Below, piece by piece: positions 43,907 through 54,974 of a stretch of DNA of 64,000 bases. The first letter of the stretch is position 1. Each line of letters opens with the position of its first letter. Source of the DNA: Ctenosaura bakeri. Lineage: Eukaryota > Chordata > Lepidosauria > Squamata > Iguanidae. The stretch is from assembly GCA_948474755.1 (NCBI GenBank), contig CAOLHI010000652.1, forward strand, positions 62,001 to 126,000, written 5' to 3'. The notes under the pieces are model-generated. The model was given only the letters and a program-made list of their open reading frames with translations, made no database searches and was not told the DNA's origin. The position numbers were made by a program, and so were the translations under genes.

Positions 43907-44672
43907 TACCCAGATAAACTAGAAAATTGTGCAGAAATTAATGAACTTAAATTCAACAGAGACAAAAGCAAAATTCTACATTTAGGACTCAAAAACAAGA
44001 TACGCAGGTATAGGATGGGGAGAAAAATGGCTCAGCAGCACTACATGCAAAAAGGACCTTGGCATTATTGTTGAACATAAGGTGAACATGAGCCAGCAGT
44101 ATGATGCTGCAGCAAAGAAGGCAAATGCTAACTTAGCCTGCATTAATAGAAGGATAGTTTCCAAGTTGAGGAAAGTAATAGTCCCACTATATTTTAAACT
44201 AGTCAAGCCTCCACTAGAGTGCTGTATTCAGTTCTAGACACCTCATTTCAGGAAGGATATAGACAAGCTGGAGTGGGTCCAGAGAAGGAAAACAAGGAAG
44301 GTAAGAGGGATGGAGAACAAAACATATGAGAAGAGGTTGAAAGAACTGGGCATGTTCAGCCTAGGGAGGAGAAAACTGAGGGGTGATGTGATTGCACTTT
44401 TTAAATACTTCGCAGGCCTTCCCAGTGAGGAGGGGGCACGCCCGTTCTCTGCCGCCCCAAAGGGTAGGACCAGGTCTAACAATCTGAAGTTACAGGAGGG
44501 TAGATTTTGATTGACTATTAGAAGGAAAGTCTTGAAAGTCAGTGAAAGCAGTTTGGCAGCAGAACCAATTGCCTAGAGAAGTGGTGGGGTCTCCTTCTTT
44601 CTCTGGCTGTCTTCAAAAAGAGCAGGGGGTTGGACTCTATGGCCCATGAAGCCCCTTCCAACTCTAGGATTG
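43907..44672 (+). mobile_element. Older CR1/L3-type LINE, C-terminus and tail
   Basis: Reads ELKFNRDKSKILHLGLKNK, RLKELGMFSLGRRKLRGDVI and FAGLPSEEGARPFSAAPKGR. The tail is GGGTTGGACTCTATGGCCC. A clearly different, older subfamily (GLPSEEGA against GCHVEEGEG) with several frameshifts. Confidence 0.8.
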
Positions 44673-45684
44673 TTTGTAGCTTCCCCAGCTATTCCAAGCC
44701 CAGAGAGAGCTGGGGCAGGTTGGAGAACCATCTGACTTTTTCCAAATAGTGAGATGCAGAATGATCTTCTGAGACTCCTGGAGGGCCCTGGAGGACCTCA
44801 GAGGAGGACATGATGACTTCATGTCTGGCTACAGGGATGAAGCCAGATGCTCCTCTGATCCACCATTAATGGAATGGAATGGCCATACAGTTACTCGACA
44901 GTCGGCCTGGGGAGTCGATGAATGGCCAGCCATAGGGTAGTCCCCAACCTGATGTCCTCCAGACAGGTTGTACTCCAAAACCCAGAACCCTCAGCCAATA
45001 TAGACTTGGATTCTGAGAGCTGCAGTCCAAACCACTTTGGAGGCACCAAGCTAAAAGAAACTGGGCGTATGAATGTGCAACATACGAATCTCTGTCAGTG
45101 TGCATGAATCTCTTCCCTCCCTCCCTCTGGGGTGTCATTTTCTCTCCTCCCCTGCCTCTCCCAAAATCCGATACGATCACCCAACACCTTCTGTTTCCGT
45201 GTTCTTTCTCGCCTCCTCCGGTTCTTATCCCCCATTATCCGTCACTCCATCTCTCTCCAGCCCTCTCCCGTGTCTTTCTCTTCCCCCATATCTTGCTTGG
45301 GAAACAGCTGTCTCTTTCTCTTTTCTCCTCCTCCTCCCTCTCCGACTCTCCCCATGCAGAAAGCGATAAGGGCCAAAGAATGGCAAGGCACCTTTTCTTA
45401 TTTTAATGAGGCCCCGTTATTTTGTGAGTGATTTTTTGTCAACACGCTCGTGGCTGGCACTCATGTCATGGCAGGGAAGGAGCTGCGGTAACGCTCTCCC
45501 TCGGCAGCAGGAGGGGAAGGGAATGGGGTGGGTAGAGGAGGGCCCCAGAATCAGGGGCTGGGGAGGCCTGGGGGGAGGAAGAGGGGAACCCCCCAGGAGG
45601 GCCCAAGGTGGTACTGTTCTGGGAAATGGGCCCAGGTCTTGCCCAGTGCGGTCACAGTCAGAAGACCTGGCATGACTTTAGGAA
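44673..45684. other. Unique block, possible conserved noncoding DNA
   Basis: 45340..45480 contains CTTATTTTAATGAGGCCCCG, TTATTTTGTGAGTG and GTCAACACGCTCGTGG in unique sequence; 45100..45350 is pyrimidine-rich. No coding exon. Confidence 0.3.
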
Positions 45685-46048
45685 GGGACCAAAATGTTAA
45701 AAGGTCTGGAAGCCATGAAGCCCTGCAAGGAGCAGCTTAGGGAGCAGGACATGAAGAAGGGACCTGATAGCCATGTTTAAATATTTGGAGAGATGTCATA
45801 TGGAGGCAAGCCAGGGCAGGTCAGCGGTCTGAGTATTGCTCTATAACCCTGGAAGTCAGGGTCCACTTCCCCACCCAGCCATAGAAACCCACTGAGGGAC
45901 CTTGGTAGCATCACATATTTACTCCAGAAAACTCCATGACAGGGTCTCTTTAGGGTCACCATGTAAGTCAAGAACAACTTGAAGGCACACAACAACAACA
46001 TATGGAGCATGGCACAAGCTTGTTTTCTGCTGCACTAGAGGCCAGGAC
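45685..46048 (+). mobile_element. CR1 LINE fragment split by a SINE
   Basis: 45685..45810 reads the [14 protein letters not shown] block to YLERCHMEA; after the SINE it resumes at 46001 with CATATGGAGCATGGC and AGCTTGTTTTCTGCTGC, stopping where the inverted repeat begins. Confidence 0.75.
45806..46000 (+). repeat. CORE-type SINE inside a CR1, TSD CATATGGAG
   Basis: Tail AAGGCACACAACAACAAC and core GAGGGACCTTGG are clear. The CR1 text CATATGGAG precedes it (about 45797) and is repeated after the tail at about 46000. Confidence 0.8.
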
Positions 46049-46671
46049 CATCTTGTCCTAGCTCCTGCACGAGGCTGGAGATCCTCTTATGCCTCCCAAG
46101 TTATGGCAGGCTCCGTACCCTGGTCCACTGCACCCTTCCAAACAGGGCTGGCCCTGCCATTAGACAGAGAGTGAAGCAGCTGCAGATTCAGGGTTTCATC
46201 AAAAGGCAGCTGACCATCCCTTCTCTCATTCCCCCCATCGCTGATTGTGTATGCTTACTGCCAGGAAGAGGAGAAAAAGCAATTATAGGATATTCTGCTT
46301 CATGTGCCGATGGCTTTGGAGCGCTATGTGACTTGACTTAGGTTCGTCACGGAGGAGGGAAGAACATCTGCTGCTCAGCCTCAGCAGTTAGTGGCTGGCG
46401 GCTTCTGAGTCAGAGAGGCAGTGGCTCTGCTCTGGGCTTTAGTACAGACTTTGAAGAAGCTCTCCTTCAACCTTACCCTCCAGAAAGTTTTGGCACCTTA
46501 GATGCTTCTTTAAAGAGAGCTGTCCAAGGTTCTGAGTGGTCGACAAAGCTCCAGAACCTTGGAGAGCACGTTCTAAAGTCTAGAACGAAAACAAGAGCGG
46601 ATTCACAGCACAGCTGACATGGAAGCCATGGCTTCGAATCACAGAATCAAAGTATCCCCCAGGGCCATGGA

Positions 46672-46875
46672 TTCAGATTGCAGGAAAAGAGATTCCACTA
46701 AACCTTGGGAAGAACTTCCTGATGGTAAGAGCAGTTTGAGTTGAGCTGCTACCTCTATGGATTGTGGTGGAGTCTCCTTCTTTGTAGGAGGCTTTTCAAC
46801 AGAGACTGAATGGCCATCTGTCAAAGGGAGTGCTTTGGTTGTGTATCCCTGCATAGCAGAATGGGGTTGGACTGG
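46672..46875 (+). mobile_element. CR1 fragment forming the inverted-repeat loop
   Basis: GGATTCAGATTGCAGGAAAA, AACTTCCTGATGGTAAGAG and CAGAATGGGGTTGGACTGG: the last 200 bp of a CR1, forward. Confidence 0.8.
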
Positions 46876-46973
46876 ATGGCCCTGGGGGATACTTTGGTTC
46901 TGTGATTCTAAGCCATGGCTTCCATGTCAGCTTCGCTGTGAATCCGCTCTTGTTTTCATTCTAGACTTTAGAA

Positions 46974-48394
46974 GAGAGCAAATGTTATCCCCATCTTCAA
47001 GAAGGGAAAAAAGAGGACCCAAATAATTATCGCCCAGTCAGCCTGACATCAGTACCCGGAAAGATCCTGGAGCAGATCATTAAACAGTCAGTTTCTAATC
47101 ATTTAGAAAGCAAGGCGGTAATCACGAGAAGTCAACATGGATTTCTCAAAAATAAGTCATGCCAGACTAATCTTATCTCTTTTTATGATAGACTCACTAG
47201 CTTGATAGACGAAGGGAATGCTGTGGATGTAGCATATCTTGATTTCAGGAAGGCCTTCGACAAAGTTCCCCATGACATTCTTGCAAAGAAGCTGGTAAAT
47301 TGTGGGCTGGACAGGGCTACCGTTAGTTGGATTTGTAATTGGTTGACTGACCGAACCCAAAGGGTGATCACGAATGGCTGCTTTTCATCCTGGAGAGAAG
47401 TGACTAGCGGGTGCCACAGGGTTCTGTCCTGGGCCCAGTGCTGTTCAACATTTTTATCAATGACTTGGATGAAGGAATAGAGGGCATGCTCATCAAATCT
47501 GCAGATGACACCAAATTGGGAGGGGTTGCTAATACGCCAGAGGACAGGATCAAAATTCAAAATGACCTGGATAGGTTGGAGAGCTGGGCCAAGGCGAATA
47601 AAATGAAATTCAACAGAGAGAAATGTAAGGTCCTACACTTAGGTAGAAAAGATGGAATCCACAAATATAGGATGGGGGACACGTGGCTAGATAGCGGTGC
47701 ATGTGAAAGGGATCTAGGAGTCTTCATAGACCACAAGCTGAACATGAGTCAGCAGTGTGATGCGGCAGCCAAGAAAGCCAATGCAATTCTCGGCTGCATC
47801 AATAGGAGTCTGGTGTCTAGATCGAGGGAGGTACTGGTACCACTCTACTCTGCTCTGGTTAGACCCCATCTTGAATACTGTGTCCAGTTCTGGGCACCCC
47901 AATTCAAGAAGGACATGGTCAAGCTGGAGCAAGTCCAGAGGAGGGCAACCAAAATGGTGAGGGGCCTGGAAGCCATGAAGCCCTATGAGGATAGACTTAG
48001 AGGGCTGGGGATGTTTAGTCTGCAGAAGAGAAGGTTGAGAGGGGACATGATAGCCATGTTTAAATATCTGAAGGGATACCACGTAGAGGAGGGAGAGGGC
48101 TTGTTTTCTGCTGCTCCAGAGACCAGGACAAGGAGCAATGGATTCAAGCTGCAGGAAAGGAGATTCCACCTGGACCTCAGGAAGAAATTCCTGATGGTCA
48201 GAGCTGTCCGGCAGTGGAATCGGCTGCTGCCTCGGAGTGTGATGGAGTCTCCTCTTTCCTTGGAGGTTTTTAAGCAGAGGCTGGATGGCCATCTGTTGGG
48301 AGTACTTTGAGGGTGTTCCTGCATGGTAGGGGGTTGGACTGGATGGCCCCTGGGGTCTCTTCCAACTCTAGATTTCTATGATTCTATGATTCTA
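46974..48394 (+). mobile_element. CR1 LINE, longest copy, RT domain to tail
   Basis: About 1.42 kb. In order: [75 protein letters not shown], then [10 protein letters not shown], where the usual F of FADD is S. A 299-codon frame (47411..48310) then runs to [12 protein letters not shown], followed by the tail TTCTATGATTCTATG. A frameshift at about 47407 separates the fingers from the palm. The endonuclease domain is missing. It inserted into the right arm of the inverted repeat. Confidence 0.92.
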
Positions 48395-49009
48395 AGTGCT
48401 CTTCAAGGTGCTGGAGCTTTGTGGACCATTCAGAACCTTGGACAGCTCTCTTAAGAGAAGCATCTAAGGTGCCAAAACTTTCTGGAGGGTAAGGTTGAAG
48501 GAGAGCTTCTTCAAAGTCTGTACTAAAGCCCAGAGCAGAGCCACTGCCTCTCTGACTCAGAAGCCGCCAGCCACTAACTGCTGAGGCTGAGTTGCAGATG
48601 TTCTTCCCTCCTCCGTGACGAACCTGAGTCAAGTCACACAGCGCTCCAAAGCCATCGGCACATGAAGCAGAATATCCTATAATTGCTTTTTCTCCTATTC
48701 CTGGCAGTAAGCATACACAATCAGCGATGGGGGGAATGAGAGAAGGGATGGTCAGCTGCCTTTTGATGAAACCCTGAATCTGCAGCTGCTTCACTCTCTG
48801 TCTAATGGCAGGGCCGGCCCTGTTTGGAAGGGTGCAGTGGGCCAGGTTTGGAAGGGTGCAGTGGGCCAGGGAAGAACGGAGCCTGCCATAACTTGGGAGG
48901 CATGAGAGGATCTCCAGCCTCGTGCAGGAGCTAGGACAAGATGCTCAGCCCAACCAGAGAGTCTCAGGTGGGAATTTAGGTGCAACTGAATTTTACCTCG
49001 ACCATGTCT

Positions 49010-49745
49010 TCCATTGCACTGGAATCTCTTTTATTTTATTTTGATGGGGGAATGGACCATTAAGGTTCCCAAGTTAGCTCAAATTGCCAAACTCATGTGA
49101 GTTTTAAAGGATTAAGTCAACTGAACTTTCTCTTTGAAAGACTGGAAACCATTTATGGACTTTTTGAGCAATAAGAAATCTAATGATGCCGTAATTTGTG
49201 GCTCGGGACAGTGGTGAAGCCAACATGGTGAAGGGGGTCGGAGAGTTGGACCACAACCCTGGTAACCCGGGTTTGATTCCCCACTTGGCCATGGAAACCC
49301 ATGGGGTGACCTTGGGCACATCACACACTCTCAGCCCCAGAAAGCCCAGAGATAGTGTCACCTTAGGGTCACCATCAGTTGGAAACAACTTGAAGGCACG
49401 CAACAACAACATGGACATTAGTAACTCCAGTTGGATCTGTAACAGTAGAATAAGATTTATTTTTTCATTTTCCTTTCTTTCATTGCAGTTTAGCCTGGGG
49501 AGTCAGAGTCCTTTTGTGTTTTAGTAGACTAACACTTAATGTTTAAATTAGTTAGTATTCAGTGTTTTTAGGTTGGTGTCCTAGTATTCTGTTCGAGTTT
49601 TAGGGTTTTTTCCCCTCTTTCCTTCAACTTATATTTCTTTGACTGCAAATTCTGATTCTAATTGTGGCTCTGTTTGCCTATTTTGAAGCTGATAAATTAA
49701 TAAAATTAAAACTCAAATTAAATTAAAAACTAAAATTAAAAATAT
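49010..49745 (+). mobile_element. L1-type LINE 3' end, split by a SINE
   Basis: One frame reads TFSLKDWKPFMDFLSNKK, the L1 ORF2 C-terminal motif, at about 49127..49175. The 3' UTR resumes after the SINE (49412) and matches 57340..57500. It ends in an A/T-rich AATAAAATTAAAACTC tail. Confidence 0.75.
49209..49411 (+). repeat. CORE-type SINE inside an L1
   Basis: Complete: GTGGTGAAGCCAACATGG, GGGTTTGATTCCCC, GGGTGACCTTGGGCACATC, GTCACCTTAGGGTCACC and the AAGGCACGCAACAACAAC tail. Confidence 0.85.
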
Positions 49746-50056
49746 ATTTTATTAAATTTTATTTTTTGCATGTGCCTTAGGAAATTCATAGATTCAGAGG
49801 TAGCTGGCAAATCAGATGCTGCAGGGCAGAAACTTTATCTGTGGCTTTTTGGCGGTGCCTTTTGCAGTTGCTCTGACTTCTGTGGGAGTTCTTCTGGTAC
49901 TGAACCTTGGTCAGAAATTGGTTGCAGTGTCTGGATGCCCTCTGTACAAACAGGAGCAGATAGGGGAGGAGGAGCTGCAAAAGTGAGAGTGAATTCACCG
50001 TCCCCATCAGAATGGATCAAACAGTCAGATGTGGATCAATTAGTAGCAGACCTTTC
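49746..50056. other. No gene seen
   Basis: Starts with A/T-rich sequence then unique text. A 96-codon frame lacks any recognised domain. Confidence 0.35.
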
Positions 50057-50254
50057 ATAGAATCATAGGTCTGTATGGTTGGAAGAGACCTCCAGTTTAG
50101 CCCCATTCTCCTATGCAGGAATACACAATCAAAGCGTTCCTGATTGACAGCCATCTAGCTACTCTTTAAAAACCTCCAAAGAAGGAGACTCCATCACACT
50201 CCAAGGCAGCACAGTGTTCCAATCTTCTTCCTAATGTTTAGATGGAGTCTCTTT
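50057..50254 (-). mobile_element. CR1 LINE tail, older
   Basis: ATAGAATCATAGGTCTGTATG to AATGTTTAGATGGAGTCTC on the reverse strand. A second CR1 begins immediately after it. Confidence 0.75.
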
Positions 50255-50625
50255 TCATAGAATAATAGAATCCAAGGGTTGGAAGAGACCCCAAGGGCCA
50301 TCTAGTCCAACCCCCTTCTGCCAGGCAGGAAGACACCATGCAAGCCCTCCCTTTGACAGATGGCCACCCAGACTCTCTTTAAAAACCTCCAAAGAAGGAG
50401 GAGATTCCACCACACTCCATTGAGGCAGCAGCGGATTCCACTCTCAAACTGCTATTACCATCAGTAAATACTTCCTAATGTTTAGGCAGAACCTCTTTTC
50501 CTGTAGTTTGAAGCAATTGCTCCACAGTGTCCTAGTCTCTGGAGCAGCAGAAAACAAGCTTGCTCCATCTTCCATATGAAATCTTTTCAAATACTTAAAC
50601 ATAGCTATCATGTCACCTCTTAACC
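50255..50625 (-). mobile_element. CR1 LINE 3' end, older
   Basis: ATAGAATCCAAGGGTTGG tail, then FSAAPETR and KLAPSSI-region text inverted, ending at CTATCATGTCACCTC. Confidence 0.8.
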
Positions 50626-50923
50626 CTAAGGTTAAATATTAACCTTAATATTTTCTCTGCGTCCCTCCCAATCTCACAACCGTGTCTGTCTTTTTGCAAA
50701 AGAGAAGAGGGCCTGCAGTTCTAAACCAGAAAAGAAAAATGGTTTTGCAACAAGGAGTGTAGCAGGAGGAGGAGGTGCAGAAGGACTTCCAGTAGTGGGG
50801 TTTGTGGAACAAGGGTACACACACTATAGGAAACCATTCTTAACTTACATTCCTCAGAACTTTGATTCTTGTTTCCCATGATGGAGTGCTCCCAGTTCCA
50901 ATTACCCCTCAGTGCACGTGGCC

Positions 50924-51068
50924 ATCCTGGTACAACAGTTTGAGTGCTGGACAAATGACAAGGGTTCGAATCCCTGCTCAGCCATAAACCCCCCCGGGGG
51001 AGTAGATTTTGGCAAGTCCTACTCTCTCACCCTCAGAGGCAGGCAGAGGGTATCTTCCTAGCCAAGAG
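50924..51068 (+). repeat. CORE-type SINE, 5' part
   Basis: GGTTCGAATCCCTGCTC followed by a diverged core (TTTGGCAAGTCCTACTCTC) and CTCAGAGGCAGGCAG. The distal block is missing. Confidence 0.65.
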
Positions 51069-51089
51069 AACCAAAGGAGAAGGTTATTT

Positions 51090-51296
51090 TTAGGGAGACA
51101 GTGATTTGGGTGTTGGACTAGGACCCTGAGAGACCAAGGTTCGAATCACTGCCCGGCCACAGGAATCTCCTGGGTGACCTTGGACAAGCCACACTCTCTC
51201 AGCCTCAGAGGAAAGCCATGGTGGCAAACTTCCTCTGAACAAATCTTGCCAGGAAAACCTTAGGACAGGATCAACATAAATTGGAGTTGTTGTTGT
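51090..51296 (+). repeat. CORE-type SINE
   Basis: GTGTTGGACTAGGACCC, GGTTCGAATCACTGCCC, CTGGGTGACCTTGGAC, TCTGAACAAATCTTGCCAGG and a GTTGTTGTT end. Confidence 0.85.
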
Positions 51297-51979
51297 TATA
51301 TTCCTTTATCTCTCGTTTTTTACTCAATACTGGACCTCAAGGTGCCTTACAAATTATTGGAACCAGTACAGATTTAAAACATCAGCAAATGTAGTGTATA
51401 AATGTGTACATACAGTTAAAGAAGAATTCAACAATCTAAAGAGTTAAAACCATTTAAAATTCATTTAAAAAATCAGCGAAATGGAAGACCATTCACAGCC
51501 CATCCCTAAATAACCTAAATTTTCATAAACACTGATGTGCTGGTGAAATTGTTAATTTTTAAATGTTGCAGGTGGCCATGCATTGCTTTTTCACCAGAAG
51601 GGCATGATATAAATTAGGGATGGGCATCTTATGGCCCTCTGGGTTTTGCATAACTGCAGCTCCCATTTTCCCCACCACCACTGGCTATGCTGTCTGAGGC
51701 TGATGGGAGTTGCAGTCTGATATCAGAAGTGCTGGTCTTTCCCCAGTCGTAATAGAAATGGGTTTAATTCATTCATTCCCCCTCCATTCCAAATGCCTGC
51801 AGAGGTCTCTAATAAGAATATGGGGTGATTGAAAGTACCCTGTGTAAACCGAAAGCTTACTCAGTTGGTTTTTCCACCACTGCCAGGTGCCATTTCCTTG
51901 TAGCCCTGCATCCACAGATTCCTTCTGCCACATTTGCTTTTGCAAACCTCTGGTAGCCTGGCTCAGTGGAGACCCACCC
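51297..51979. other. No gene seen; old repeat-like sequence
   Basis: ACCTCAAGGTGCCTTACAAA and AGGGATGGGCATCTTATGGC look like old SINE or LINE debris. The last 25 bp (GTGGAGACCCACCCCTTGAC) recur at 54759. Confidence 0.35.
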
Positions 51980-52692
51980 CTTGACTGGATAGCAGTGCGT
52001 GTGAAAGGGATCTAGGAGTCTTGGTAGACCACAAGCTGAACATGACTCAGCAGTGTGATGCGGCAGCCAAGAAAGCCAATGCGATTCTTGGTTGCATCAA
52101 TAGGAGTATGGTGTCTAGATCGAGGGAGGTACTGGTACCACTCTACTCTGCTTTGGTTAGACCTCATCTTGAATCCTGTGTCCAGTTCTGGGCACCCCAA
52201 TTCAAGAAGGACATGGTCAAGCTGGAGCAAGTCCAGAGGAGGGCGACCAAATTGGTGAGAGGCCTGGAAGCCATGAAGCCCTATGAGGATAGACTTGGAG
52301 AGCTGGGGATGTTTAGTCTGCAGAAGAGAAGGTTAAGAGGGGACATGATGGTCATGTTTACATATTTGAAGGGATGCCACGTAGAGGAAGGAGCGGGCTT
52401 GTTTTCTGCTGTTCCAGAGACCAGGACAAGGAGCAATGGATTCAAGCTGCAGGAAAGGAGATTCCATCTGAACCTCAGGAAGAACTTCCTGACAGTCAGG
52501 GCTGTCCGGCAGTGGAATCTGCTGCCTCAGAGTGTAGTGGAGTCTCCTTCCTTGGAGGTTTTTAAGCAGAGGCTGGATGGGCATCTGTCGGGAGTGCTTG
52601 GAGGGTGTTCCTGCATGGCTGAAGGGGGTTGGACTGGATGGCCCCTGGGGTCTCTTCCAACTCTACATTTCTATAATTCTATGATTCTGTGA
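51980..52692 (+). mobile_element. CR1 LINE C-terminal half, young, TSD about GACT
   Basis: A 223-codon frame from [17 protein letters not shown] through [13 protein letters not shown] to [18 protein letters not shown] precedes and follows it, and an empty version of the target is found at 54764. Confidence 0.9.
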
Positions 52693-52834
52693 CTGATGGC
52701 TTCTTCCCCTCCTCTGGGATCTTATCCTATCCAAGGGAGCAGACCATGTGACCAAGGACAAATCCTGGGGTCCTCTGGTCTTATAAAAGACCCCCCACCC
52801 ACCCTTCTCAGATCCCTCTCTCCCCTCTTCTCAG

Positions 52835-52972
52835 CCTTCCATCCTTCCGCAGGTTGGTAAAATGAGTAGCCAGCTTGTTGGGGACAATTAGCTAACATAT
52901 TGTAAACCGCTCAGAGAGCACTAAGCTGATAAGCGGTATAGAAATACACATGCTATTGCTATTGCTATTCTT
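52835..52972 (+). repeat. Sauria-type SINE, 5' truncated, with BovB-like tail
   Basis: CAGCCTTCCATCCTTCCGC, AAAATGAGTAGCCAGCTTG, GTAAACCGCTCAGAGAGC, GATAAGCGGTATAGAAAT and the TGCTATTGCTATTGC tail, diagnostic of Sauria SINEs mobilised by BovB-type LINEs. Confidence 0.85.
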
Positions 52973-53219
52973 CTCCATTTTTGCTTCTTCTTCCTTCTCT
53001 CTGACCATGCTTTGCATCTCCATCAAGAAGATGGTGAGTTAAGAACGCAACTCCTCTCTTGCCAGATCTATTTATTAGCTAGTTAGGCTGTAGGCTCCCC
53101 AATGCATTAGACATTAGTGAACTTTGCTAAGTTTGCAACCTGAAACTGCCTGCTTTGTTTTTGTTTTTCTCAGTCAGCCTTAGTTCAGAGCAGCTACACA
53201 GAGATTGGGGCATACTTTC

Positions 53220-53690
53220 TCTGCTAAAAGAAGGATGATTCCTAACAGTTTTAGTGTTCATAGAATTTCCCCAAAAGGGCTAACACCCTGGGAAATTCTA
53301 ATTCCCAATAATTTTGACCCTCAATGGCTTGGGACCTTGAGAGAGCGCCTCTCCCCCTCTGTGCCGGCCTGAGTATTGAGGGGCCTTGGAGGGAGTCCCC
53401 TCTGTGTCCCACCAGTAAGGGACAAGGGAGGGCATGGGAGGGGGCCTTCTCTGTAGCAGCACCCCAGTTATGGAACACCCTCCCCTCGGAGGCTTGCTTG
53501 GCCTCAACATTGCTCTCATTCCGGTGCCAGGTGGGAACTTGGTTGCCCATTGAAGCTTTGGAAGCCTTATTGGTTTACATAAAGCCTCATAGGTACATAA
53601 TTTGAAATTGTTTTACACTATTTTAATCAGATTTCATCTATTACTTTAACTCGTTAAATTGTTCCTAGTCCCTTAAAATCATTTTTAACA
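53220..53690 (+). mobile_element. L2-type LINE 3' end
   Basis: Forward strand reads AFSVAAPQLWNTLPSEACLA with FRCQVGTWL, the conserved L2 C-terminal block, preceded by RERLSP-like text. A T-rich 3' UTR follows to the SINE at 53696. Confidence 0.75.
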
Positions 53691-53695
53691 TTTGT

Positions 53696-54125
53696 GGTTG
53701 TTGCTTTGAGTTGTTTCCAACCTACGGTGAGTGTAAGGCAAACTGATCACAGGGTTTTCTTCTTGGCAGAATCTGTTCAGAGAGGGTTTGCTATTGCCTT
53801 CCTCTAAGGGTGGCTGAGAGAGTGTGACTTGCCCAAGGTCACCCCGTAGGTCTCCATGGCTGAGTGAGGATTTGAACTCCCGTCTCTCAGAGTCTTTGGT
53901 CATTTCCGCACTAGACTGTTATAGCGCATTATTCCACTTTCAACATCCTATGGAATCCTGGGGTTTGCAGCTTAGGGAGAGGCCTTTGAGGATGGCCTTT
54001 GGGGCCCCTCCCGAAACTGCAAACCCCAGGACTGCATAGGATGTTGAAAGTGGAATAATAGCACTGTAACAGGCTAGTGCGGAAATGACCTTAATCCAAC
54101 ATTGAAAGTGCTACATCTCACTGAC
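53696..54125 (-). repeat. CORE-type SINE split by a MITE
   Basis: TTGTTTCCAACCTACGGTG, GTGTGACTTGCCCAAGGTC and GGATTTGAACTCCCGTCTC on the reverse strand. The head (AATCCAACATTGAAAGTGC) resumes at about 54093 after the MITE. Confidence 0.8.
53898..54090. mobile_element. Hairpin MITE, CTTTGAGG-centre subtype
   Basis: GGTCATTTCCGCACTAG to CTAGTGCGGAAATGACC: the tip variant GGTCA/TGACC is shared by both ends. The centre reads CCTTTGAGGATGGCCTTTGG. Confidence 0.85.
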
Positions 54126-54974
54126 TCTCTTTTAATATTAATTTGTCAGAATGGTTTTATTGGAGACTGGACTGAATTCTCTAGACAAATAATGAATAAA
54201 ATAATAAATAATGAATAAAAATTATGCCCACGTATCAATTAAAGCCTCTGTCTATATTAAAAAGCAAAGGCCGCCCCCCATTTACCGGCGTCCCTGTCTC
54301 CATTTCGAACCCCTTTCCCTTCCCCGAGGAACTGGGGGCTGGAATCTGGAGAAGGCAGCGCCAATTGTCTGCTTCAGACGCCAGTCCTCTTTCGCAGAAT
54401 TGCGCTTCCCTGGGAGAGGGAATATTAAACGTGAATCCAATTAGTTCTTAACTCTGGCAGGAGCCTTCCATGCTCTCTGCTTCCTTCCCCAGGCGGGCAA
54501 AGGAGATGGTTCTGCATGCTCTGTAGTTAAAAACTGCATTTTATTTTAGAAAAGGTGAGAATTAAAGATAACGGAACACATTCCGATATAACTGAAGCGT
54601 GAAACCATGCGTGCATTGTATCACCAAAGTGGGAGATGGTAAACATTTTCCAGCCACCTCCGGACCCGGATTGATGAAGGAATGGCACTCGGTCCGGCCA
54701 CAGACCGATCGATGCTCAGCGGGTGGTCATGGGTGCCACAGGGGTGTTGCCTGACTCGGTGGAGAGCCACCCCTTGACTGATGGCTTCTTCCCCTCCTCC
54801 AGGATCTAAGCCTTACTAGATGTACAGAGCCGCTCTTCCTTTGTGCTCGCATGTCCCAGTGGCCTCTTCTCTCTCCTCCCCACCTGGAAACCTTCCCAAC
54901 CCAATGTTTTCCCCATCACCTCTTGGCCCTGCCGGGTTCGGAGAGCCAGTAGTTCAGTGAGACTTGGTTCCATG
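54126..54974. other. Unique block, possible conserved noncoding DNA
   Basis: 54225..54480 has TATCAATTAAAGCC, CGCCAATTGTCTGC and TCCAATTAGTTC with CG-rich stretches, free of repeats. 54759..54810 is the empty-site copy of the CR1 target at 51970. No exon recognised. Confidence 0.3.

Larger units (their letters stand above)
46049..48943. repeat. Compound inverted repeat, arms about 620 and 650 bp
   Basis: Left arm 46049..46671. Right arm is its reverse complement in two pieces, 46876..46973 and 48395..48943, split by the CR1 at 46974..48394. By eye about 97 percent alike; the right arm has an extra tandem copy of a roughly 26-bp GGAAGGGTGCAGTGGGCC unit near 48840. The inner 30 bp of each arm is CR1 tail sequence, and the 204-bp loop is a CR1 piece, so the duplication broke inside a CR1. 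Arm content is otherwise unrecognised. Confidence 0.9.

Noticed and set aside
47714..48292. Long reverse-strand frames such as 192 codons opposite CR1 copies (also at 22367, 27766, 32796)
   Set aside because: Antisense shadows of CR1 coding sequence; the same frames recur opposite every young copy.
47411..48310. Long 299-codon frame as a host protein gene
   Set aside because: It is the CR1 reverse-transcriptase C-terminal region, with a frameshift upstream and S in place of F in the catalytic box.
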